NCBI GenBank assembly: GCA_001598975.1
Contig: BBXU01001773.1
Location: forward strand, 1-37,757
Direction: 5' to 3'
Length of the DNA: 37,757 bases
Origin: Parachlorella kessleri
Taxonomy: Eukaryota; Chlorophyta; Trebouxiophyceae; Chlorellales; Chlorellaceae
This document shows positions 9,901-21,555 of this stretch, in pieces (within the stretch, counting starts at the first letter, position 1; every line of letters begins with the position of its first letter). Both the position numbers and the translations under genes were made by a program. The notes under the pieces were generated by a model, which searched no databases, had not been told where the DNA came from, and was given only the letters and a program-made list of their open reading frames with translations.

Positions 9901-12760
9901 ACTGGCTGACCACAAGCACAAAGTAGGTACTTGAAGCTTGACGAATGACACATGGAACCTAGAGCATGAGATTATCCGGAACAGGCCAGGGGACGAGACC
10001 GGAGGACACCACTTGCTCACATGACCGAGGTCCAGGTGTTGCAGCTTGGTTGAGTTAGCGAAGGAGTCGGGGAGCTCCCCCGTGAGCCGGTTGTGTGCAG
10101 CATAGAGCTCCACCAGAGCAGACGAGTCCTCCTGGAACAGGCACGCTGGCAGGGTCCCGGTCAGGCCGGCACCACTCACGTCTAGCCGAGTCAAGTTGCC
10201 CTGCACAGCGCACCCAGCAGCAGGCAGCCGCTCGCGTGTGTGTGGGGGTGGGTGGGTGGGTGGGGTGGTGGTGGTGGTGGTGGGTGGGGAATAGATAGCG
10301 CCACAGGCAGGGAGGCGGGCCAGCAACCAACAGTCCAGTATAGTTTAACAGCGTACCGCCACCTGACCATGCTGCCGTGAGTCCCCCAAATGGGGCCAAC
10401 AAAAAGCCAGGATGTACTATGCCCACAAACCACAAGATTCAGGTACCAATTCTAAATGGCATGCACCACCCCGTCCGGCCGCACCAACAGGGACTGCTAA
10501 AGGAGGACCCTTAGGGTGCAGCGCGCACGCAACAACCAAGCAAGCAAGAAAGAAAGCAAGGCTTTGGGGGTGCTGTGCGATGGGGCGACAGGTCCGCAAC
10601 CGTCACATTGGGTCACCAAGGGGAGGACTAGACCACCCCGCCAGGCGCAAGGCAGTAGAGGCTTTACCTTGACTAGCAGGCACACCCCGTCCTCACTAGC
10701 CTGAGCCAGCTCGCCCGTGATGCCGGGGTTGCCAGACAGGGTCAGGGCACGCAGCCCCTGCAACCCCGAGGCTAGCTCTGTGGCTATGCCGTCAAAGTTG
10801 CCCTGCAGCCCAAGCAATGTGGGGGACATCTTTCATACAGCCACCAACCCAGCCACAACTTCAATACCACTGGGCACCACAACCATAGCATGTTCAGGGG
10901 TGGAGACGGTGGGCACCAGGGTAAAACAAGCCAGCTTTGCACAGCGCAGGCGGCCTGCCCCCAACCACCAAGCAAAACAAACAGTACAGGGGGCCGCATC
11001 TCCTCAGGGCGGCAGAGAAGGGTGCACGGCAAAACAACACACAGCCAGACCGTCAGTGGTTTGTGGGCATAGTACATCCCGGCTATTTGTTGGCCCCACG
11101 TGGGGGACTCACGGCAGCACGGCCAGCTGGCGGTACGCTGTTAGACTAGACTAGGCTACTGACCGTCAGGTTGTTGTTGGCCAAGTGTAGGCCTTCCAGG
11201 GTGTTGAACTCCTTCAGGACGTCTGCAGGGAAGTCGCACTCCATGCCAAACCCTGCACAAGGTTGCTATGACCACCCTAACATCCCCAGCAAGCAAGCAC
11301 CGCATGATGGGCTGGCCTATTATATGCGATGCATGCCCACTCGCATCAGGCCCTAGAGTGCCAAATGGGGCACAGCGCCGCAAGGCAGCAGTGCCGGTTG
11401 AAATGCTCCACCCAGGGGCCCCAGGGAATGTCCCCCAGTGCGGAGCAAACCCACGCATGCGCACCAGGGTGACGTGTGTCCTGTGTGCTGGACCATTTTC
11501 GCACCTGTCGCGTTCATGATGAGCACCTGCCCTGCCCCGTTGCAGGACCACCCCTCGATAGCACAGTCATCCACCACTCCTCCGGGGCTGGCCGATACGA
11601 GTGGAGCACATGCACCAGGGGCCTGGCAGCACCTGCACCGCATGCAGCAGCATCACTAAGTATGAGAGGGACTGGGTGGAGGTGTATTTGCATACCCGGA
11701 CTGGAAGGCAGGAGAGTTTCTTGGTATTAGTGTCAGTAGTTCATTCATCTTGGTTACTTTGCTCCCAAATTAGCAAAAGCGGAGGGAAGCCCCCGGCATG
11801 GCAGGAACCTCGTGGCTCCGTGGTTCCCCTGTGCCCTGGCTGATAGTGCCCTTCCAGCAACTCCGGCGCCTAGCCAATACCGTGCTCCCCGCACTTGCGG
11901 CATTAGCAGGGCACCAACTCACTCAACCCTACCTGGCATACAGGTCCTCATAGAGCATCGAGTAGATCCTCACTTGAAGCTCAAAAGCCACACTGGGCCC
12001 CTCCCGCTCTCCCGGGTTGCGCACGGAGCAGACAAAGTGAGGGTCCCCTGCTGTGCTCTGCCCCTCGCCATGGAAGCAACCAGCATAGTCGCCCGGCCTA
12101 ATGAGGAGGCCGTGCTGGGACTGGTCTCCTCCCTCTGCACCCAACCACACTCAAATAGGTAGGTAAAGTCGCTGTTGGCACACAGGGGTGTGTGCACACA
12201 TGCAGGCAGTGCAACCAGGGCCAATACCAAGTGATCCCTGTATAGTCGAACAAGCAGCACGCATCGCTTAGCACAGGACCTCAGCAAAGCTTCGCCACCA
12301 GGATGCATCCATAAAAAAGACTGACTCGCCTGATGAGAAGTCAGCATTCCCTGGGTAGGGAAGAGGGTCACCATCGGCACAGTTGCAGTACAAATCTAGT
12401 GGGCCTTCCCCATCAGACACAACTGTGATGTTAAATGCTGGCTTGATGGCCGCCTGGCTCTTGATCGAGTCGAAGAGGTATGACTGACGCTGCAGGGCAG
12501 GGCGTGCGTGAGGAGTAGATAGTCTAGTCAAGAGCTTGTCTAGCACTGAAGGGCTAGAAACTGCGATTACTGCGTTACGTGACAGCAAATGTAGCAGGCA
12601 ATGTGGTGTCATTCACCAAGGTACTCACCCCTTTCAGACTATACTTGCAGGGGTCATCTGCCTGGCAGGAGTTGCTGGACACATGCCCAAGTTGCCCTAC
12701 TACTAGCCAGCTGCTGAGGAAGCAGGCCAGTGCCCTCAACACGATATGGTACGGCCTCAT
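6904..12760 (-). CDS. Leucine-rich-repeat single-pass membrane protein (receptor-like, no kinase)
   Basis: Fifteen exons join with consistent phase into 707 residues: 12760-12629, 12489-12280, ~12132-11933, 11632-11505, 11252-11164, 10802-10668, 10200-10021, 9735-9579, 9372-9200, 8684-8614, 8420-8300, 7957-7750, 7575-7528, 7348-7199 and 7025-6904. The start gives a signal peptide (ALACFLSSWLVVGQLGHVSS). Residues ~30-190 form a Cys-containing ectodomain part I do not recognise. Exon 4 has an LRR cap-like WSCNGAGQV. About nine plant-type LRRs follow, for example LEGLHLANNNLTG, LVELYAAHNRLTGELP, LREVDLAFNEF and LHVLDASHNQLSGNL. The final repeat leads to a Cys/Pro cap and a Ser/Gly stalk. Exon 14 encodes one TM helix (AAIAGTVVGVLAALGLAAGV) followed by YVKRRRQR. 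The ~60-residue cytoplasmic tail has no kinase. The exact start of exon 3 is uncertain. Confidence 0.82.
8938..9013 (+). repeat. Dispersed ~70 bp repeat, copy 7 (in LRR intron)
   Basis: Starts CTACTGGTGGCAGGCAGTGC, then CAACACAG and ACAGGGCTGGGTGCAGTTAT. It lies between LRR exons 9200 and 8684, antisense to the host gene. Confidence 0.6.
10244..10290 (+). repeat. G-rich tract: GGGT repeats then GGT repeats
   Basis: Four or more runs of three or more G with one-base T loops (10244-10265), then a GGT microsatellite. On the minus strand, which is transcribed here, it is the C-rich polypyrimidine region upstream of the acceptor at 10201-10203. Confidence 0.8.
10331..10432 (-). repeat. Inverted repeat, arm A (LRR intron)
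   Basis: Its reverse complement begins TGGTTTGTGGGCATAGTACA and is about 90% identical to arm B at 11057-11160. It lies in the intron downstream of LRR exon 10802-10668. It may be a MITE-like element. Confidence 0.85.
11057..11160 (+). repeat. Inverted repeat, arm B (LRR intron)
   Basis: Begins TGGTTTGTGGGCATAGTACA and runs to within four bases of the donor of LRR exon 11252-11164. It pairs with arm A across ~620 bp that contain the single exon 10802-10668. Confidence 0.85.
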
Positions 12761-13599
12761 TATGCGTCCTAGGCTGACAAGTGCCTGCGTTAGGAAGCCC
12801 TTGCACCCTGTCACGGCTTTGGTGTTACGGCCTCCCCGCCGGCATGTAGGGGCGAGCGACCACATAGTCCCAGTGTGCCATAGTTGTGAAACAGGCTGGA
12901 GCTGTGCCACCCCTGCAAGTACCTCAGCTAGTAAGTCCTGGGCAATACGCCCGGTTCCATACCATGTCTATTTAAGCGGCGGATCTTCCCATCGTCGTTA
13001 GCGGTGCATTGATCGTTTTAAATACCCAGCTGAGTGAGAAAACACTTTGACAACTTGGGAGCACCGGATCCTGGCAAGTTGCGCCTGATACCGCGCGCCC
13101 TTAGGGGAAAGAAGTGCTCCGGTACAGGCCAGGTTTGCAGTGTCGCTGGAAGAAAGCAGGTGGGTTGCAAAAGCATGTGGTTTACTGCACACAGTGCCTC
13201 GATCTTGCATGTCTGATGTGAACATCGGTGGAGCCTGTGCGGCCAACACCCTCGTGCTTGTATGCAACATAATTCTTGTCATACAGATTAGTGGCAAGTC
13301 AAGCCCGTCCTTCCTTGTGCATGACTGTCAACGCTTAGCATACAATGGGAGGTGAAGGGGACAGGTAGGTTGTTACTGATCGGTGTGGCGTTGCAAGGTA
13401 TGCTCAGCCTCTCTTGGTGGCTGTGTGTCATTTGCTCCCGAGGCAGCGATATAACAACAGTTGCCTCTGCAAGACCTGTCAATCTGGCTAGCGGCAAGTT
13501 GTGACTTGTCTAAGGCCCACCCCCATGGACCAGCACCAGGATTCACACATCAGCCCCTCACGTACCTGCTGGATATCACATCGATGCAGTCGATACAGT

Positions 13600-13678
13600 A
13601 TTAGCATGGGTGGCAGGTAGTGCGGACAGGGAGTGAGAGCTGGGCTGTACTGACAGGACTGGATGCGAAATGCGCCTG
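13600..13678 (+). repeat. Dispersed ~70 bp repeat, copy 8
   Basis: Starts ATTAGCATGGGTGGCAGGTA, then GTGCGGACAGGGAGTGAGAG, CTGGGCTGTACTGACAGGAC and TGGATGC. This is the best-preserved copy and a good consensus seed. Confidence 0.75.
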
Positions 13679-13962
13679 AGTATTGATTAGCAGCTGCTCC
13701 CTGCTTGAGCCTGCCCAGCACAGCCCAACGACAGCAGCAATACTTGAGACATGCCCAACCCAGCAGACCATAACGGCTTCTTCCACCAGAGCGTCGCCCT
13801 GGAAACAACCGCGCACACACAGTGTGTCCTGGTCCTCCATGCGACCCGCTTCACCTTCTACTTCAGTATACATCCCACTCTGGTTAACTCTCTCACTTGA
13901 AACCCACCCTTCCTGCTTCCGGTTTCTTCAACTATCAGCCCTTTTGTTGCAAGATGTGCATG

Positions 13963-13967
13963 TTACA
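13963..13967 (-). terminator. Candidate polyadenylation signal of RPL23A (TGTAA on minus)
   Basis: TTACA on the plus strand lies 139 nt past the RPL23A stop, a usual distance for an algal 3' UTR. The evidence is the motif only. Confidence 0.4.
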
Positions 13968-14105
13968 TGCTGCTGCCACTGTATGGTGGCCGGGGCTGCC
14001 GGCAAGGCCAGCGCTTAGGCTGCCCACCCCTTTCAGCGCCCGTGCCACCGCTGCTGCCGCCCAAGACAAAGATACGCTGCTGCTGCTGCCGCGGCACACT
14101 GCTGC

Positions 14106-16672
<2,567 letters not shown>

Positions 16673-17431
16673 TGTAAGGTGCTCCTCCGTATCCGCCTGA
16701 AAGAGGGAGATTCAGCTCCCGAGTCTGTACATAGTGGAGCGCCGAAGTGGCCGGTCCAGGGTTTAGGGGAAATGGGGGGTCTTGGGGATTCCTGTTGCGA
16801 AATGTCTGCCTCCATAGTTAGCCAAGGTTTGGCGAGATGGTCCTTCCTTGTAGTCGATATAGATGTCAGATGTTCCTTCCAGTCTGGCCCGCGCTTGGGT
16901 TGGTTCTTCCATGCACGCTATCAGGGTCCCTCACTATCCTCAGGGAGCCATGCGGTGTTCACGGTACCATGGAGCTCTTCTGGTTGCCGGTGCTCAAGCC
17001 AGAGTAGCACAGTTGTAACAGAGAGCGTTGATGCCATAATGCCTTGGTGCTACGGTATTCTATCTAGGCCAGGCTTCCTAGCCGAAGCTGTCACCGACAG
17101 TATCACCGACACTATAACTGCTTGGTTTCAAGCAGCTCCTCTCCCTTTAATATAGCCTGGTGGATGGGCTATTTGCATGAAACCTGCTTGAAGCTTTTAG
17201 AGCGGTCTTGTTGACCCGCACATCACTAAGACTGTAGTAACCCGTAGTCACAAGGCCATTCCCGATCGATCGGGATCTCTTGGCTTCAACTTGGCAAGTG
17301 GATAGACTATGCATTGGCACTGTGCCGAGGCAAAGTCGGTGCCTGCATGCATAGGTCGTTAAGTGCCACCCTTACGGCCTAGTCTCCTCTTTACCGCCAT
17401 CAAACTGAGAGTTTAAACAGCCAAGCTGTCT
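16673..17431. other. Shared 5' region between divergent RPL23A (-) and COG0523-Trx (+)
   Basis: 759 bp separate the two start codons. An open frame at 16679-17155 (+) has no recognisable family and is probably not coding. TTTAATATAG at ~17145-17154 is a weak TATA-like candidate for the plus gene. TCACCGACA occurs twice within 17089-17115. Confidence 0.5.
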
Positions 17432-20400
17432 ATGGCGGAGCACGGGCAGCGCGAGGTGCCAGTCACCATCATAGCTGGGCTGCCTAACTGTGGGAACGCC
17501 ACCCTTCTCAAACACATACTACTTGACATACAGAGCCTGAGGTGGGCTGAGGCAGCTAACATAGCGCATACGTGGGGAGGACAGCCTTTTTCTAAGTGCA
17601 GTTTAGCTGACAATTGTTGCGAGGCGTGCACCTCCCTTGGTAGTCTTGCAACTAGAGCGACGGCACACCTCGTCTGCTCTGAACAGTGCACCTCCACTTG
17701 CATACAACTCCAATTCTTTGCAGCTTTGCATCTGTCTCCGCAGTGCTGAGGCTTGCTCCTCGCCTGCCGTGCACAAAAGCCTGACTCCATGCCGCCTTGC
17801 AGATATGCTGTGCTAGTGGCCGACTCAGCAAAGTCCAAATTCAGTGCGGCCCTGATGAATAGCGGCCACCCCGTAGGCTCGGGCGAAAAGGGCGTACTGG
17901 ACTTTGGGAGCGGCTGCATCTGCTGCACCCAGCAAGATGACGTGGTTGCACAGCTGACACAGCTGGCGGCTAGCGACAAATATGACTGCTTGCTTGTTGA
18001 CAGCAGTAGCGTTGCTGAGGCCATGCAGGTGGGTAGGCCTTGGGGCAACTTTCTGAGCAGCCGCAGGCAGCCAGACTTGGTGCACCCTAGCCAGCATTGT
18101 CCATGCTTGGCATATAGGGACAGGAACGCGAGTCACCAACAGCTTGGGGTAGTGTGGGGAGGGAAAGGTTTTCTCTACGAGCTGTCGGTCTGCCATGTTG
18201 AGATAGCGCCGCAGACCGGGCGGCCGCAAGCGGTTGTGAGGATACCATCAGCATCAATTTGACCAGCACTCTCTGCAGGTGACTGCACCCTCTATAGGAT
18301 TTAATGGAGGCCAGCCCTGTAATGCCTTTACGTATCGGTTGGGGAGTCTCGGTTCCAGTTGTGGAGTGTGCTTCCCCTGCCTTTGCTTGCAGCTGGCTGA
18401 GGCACTTGCAGCAGAGATGGTGGAGAGCCCTGGACAGCAGCGGGAGGGTGGCAGTGCTAGTGATGATGGCACCGAGGATAGCACCGAGGAGCTGGTGCCA
18501 GGACCAAGGCTAGCTCGGCTGAACGCCCTTGTGATGGTGGTGGATGCCTCAACCCTCCTGGACAAGCTGTGAGTCCTAGTGCATGCACCTGCTGGTGTTG
18601 GTGTCTGGTGGAGGCAGGGTGCTGTCGGTAGCCTCCAGCAAGGCTGCAGGTGGCTACTTTGTCATCAGCTATCATGCTCCTGATCTGGTAGCACCCTCCA
18701 GGCCCATGCAGTGCCTCGCTGGAGCTGTGCAAGGAGGAGCGCGGGCGGGGGGAGGGCTACAAGGACGAGGAGGATGAGGAGCGGCGTGTGTCAGAGCTGC
18801 TGGTGGAAGGCATTGAATCTGCAGATGCCATACTGCTAAACAAGGTGCGGTTCGAGGCGCTGGTGTGCACTGTATTGTGCCCGACAGGGATGCCAAAGGT
18901 GTGCTTCTTCTCTACTGGTTGGGTTTGGGAGGGGGGGGGCACTATAGTGCCAATTACTTATTGGGGGGGAGTCGCTACCAGCTCTCTGCAGCAGCCGGGT
19001 AAGGAGCTGGACGGTGCGAGCAGTGGGCAGGGCGGAGGTCAACAGAGGGCAGCTGTCAGCCTGCCGGGTGATGCTGGTTGGCCCTAAAAGCTGCTGGAAT
19101 AGTAATTTAGCTATGTTTTAGTGAGCTGTGGAACGGGGTGTGGCAGTGAACCACAGTGCCATTCTTGAGCCCTGACTGCAGCCTCTGGGGGTTGCACTCG
19201 CTGGCCTCCGCACAGGTCAGCAGCACAGTAATGCCGAAGGGGATAACGCTGTGACAGTGTCGCCTGCTTTGCACTGGGCACACCCCGAACTTTCCGACTT
19301 CAACACCCGCTCATATTTGCCTCCCTACCCTTGCTAATGCTCCTGCTGGTGCTGCTGCCATCCAGGTGGACCGTGTGAGCCCCCAGGAGGCGGACAGGCT
19401 GGCGGCGCTGCTGCGCGCGCTGAGCCCCCAGGCAGACATGATCCCCAGCACGTACTGTAAGGTGGATCCGGGCTGGGTGCTTGGGGCTAGGAGGCACCCG
19501 TCCGGCGGTGGTGCGCGGTTGCCTGGCTGGCTCAAGGTGAAGGCGGGATGCGGGGTGGCTAGGAGGACAAGCGCAGGGCGGAGGGTGTGGAAGGGAAGGG
19601 AGAACGGAGGCCATGGCGGTGGTGTCTGTAACGCCTTGCAAAGCGTGTTGTCTTGGTGAAGCCGGGTGCGTAGCTGCGGCGAGCTTGACGAGGCGAGGCT
19701 TTGAAAGGGAGCAGTGTGGCGTTGGCTGTTCTGGCAGCTGCACCGTGCCATGGCGGGGCAACGGCCGGGAGCCGAGCGGGCCTACAAGACAAACTAGGCA
19801 ACCTCTAAGCTCGTGTGGGTGTCTAGTTGCAGGCATTTGCCTGTTGGTTGATGTTAGGCCTTGAGCATCATGTGCTATGTTCGACGGCGTCACTGCCGTG
19901 TGCAGTTCAGCCGTGCTCGTCAACCCGAAGCAGGTCTATGCTTGCCAATTGTTTGATGTATTTGCATGCAGGTCCTCCAAGGGGAGGCCGAGATCTCTGC
20001 AATGCCTGCAGCAGCGCAGCATGGCATTGCCAGCTTTGTGTACCGCTCGCGCCGCCCTTTCCACCCCCAGAGGCTGCACGACTTCATCTCTCAGTATGCG
20101 CTGCTTCAGGTGGGGCTGGTTTGCTCGTCAATAATGTCATAAACATGGGCAAGGGAGTCATAAACATGGGCAAGGGGTAGTGCTAGGCACCAGTTAGGGG
20201 TGAGGGACTGAGGGGGAAAAACAGCTGGGGTTTCAAGCCTCCAGAAGCCTCAGGCCTTTGGTGCACACGGAGTAAAGCTGTGAAGGCTAAGCAAGTCTGC
20301 CTTGACCATTACTGCTGTTGTTCAGGTCCTTGTCGGGTGTTGTAGTGGACATCGTTTGCCCCCTTCAGAGGGCCTGGCCCAGCTGCTGATTGTGGGCACA

Positions 20401-21523
20401 GTGCTTCGGTTGCTGCAGGAGCAAGACTGGCAGGGAGATGATGACAGCCACCACAGCCATGAGCATTGCAGCCACGACCACTCGCCATGCCATCATCACC
20501 TCACCCACCGTGGGGGCGGTGCAAGGAGTCTCCAGAATCAGCAGGAGACCTTCTCCCCGCCGATTGGGCCTAACCCCACAACTACGGTGTTGGAGCTACC
20601 GCCCGCAGGCAGGCCGCCAGCAGACGGCGGAGCAGCAGCAGCAGCAGCAGCAGTGAGCAGCGCAGTGGCGCAGACATCCCAGGCGGCGGCAGACGCAGCC
20701 GCGGCTGCCCAGGCCCTGACTGCACAGCTGGCAGCCATGCAGCAGGATCCAGCAGTAGCAGCAGCAGCGCAGCACAGCCTGGCAGCCTTGGCAGCGTCAG
20801 CTGCGGCAGCGGCGGCCGCCGCAGCCGCTGCGGCAGCTGCCAGCCTGGCAGCCTGTTGCCAGCTGCAGGGCGGGGTTGCCTGGGCCTCGGCAGCACCTGC
20901 TCCCCCTGCTGCTGGTCCCGCAGCAGCTGCCGCTGTCGTGGAGCGCTTGGGAGTGAGGAAACCTGCAGCCCTGGGCGGGCGGTTTGGGCACGTGGTGCGG
21001 TCCAAGGGCTACCTCTGGCTGGCGACCCGGCCTGACTTGTTTGGGACATGGAGCCAGGCAGGCGGTGAGGCAGTCCCAAACCCGTGCATGGATATCCTGC
21101 TGCTTGGAGCGGTCCCATGTTTCGCCATGAGGTGCACACAACTGCCGGGACTGATGCATGGGCAGCTGTTGCTTCTTTTGCAACCACGCCCTGATGGGCA
21201 CACTGCTCCTCGGCCAGCAGGCTTGCCGCTGCATGTCATGCTTTGTATTGACAGTGGCCTGCCGTGCTCTACAGTAACCATGGCACCTACACTGCCATCC
21301 ATTCCATCTCAGTCTCCGTGTCGGTTATGAAAGCCGCACACGCTGCCTTTTGCAGCCACTCTCCAGCTGGGCCTTGGGGGGCCCTGGTATTGCGTGCTGC
21401 CAGAGGCAGAGTGGCCAGCCGAGGAGGAGAAGCGCCAAGCCATCCTACAAGACTTTGAGGAGCCCCATGGAGATAGGAGGTGAGTGGCGGGCCTGCACAG
21501 CTTACCTCCATAAGTGCTTGCGG

Positions 21524-21555
<32 letters not shown>

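Larger units (their letters stand above)
12761..14105. other. Gap between the LRR gene start and the RPL23A stop
   Basis: No coding exon is recognised on either strand; the open frames here lack family resemblance. It holds the LRR promoter, one conserved dispersed repeat copy (13600-13678) and the RPL23A 3' UTR with TTACA at 13963-13967. Confidence 0.5.

Noticed and set aside
16679..17155. 158-codon open frame between RPL23A and COG0523
   Set aside because: No family features, skewed composition, and it sits in a shared promoter region.
18841..18860. GGTTCGAGGC-like sequence resembling a tRNA T-arm
   Set aside because: No cloverleaf can be drawn around it. It begins the intron after exon 18712-18844.
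20538..21187. Two Ala-rich antisense open frames opposite the COG0523 exon
   Set aside because: They are products of GCA/CAG repeats read on the other strand.
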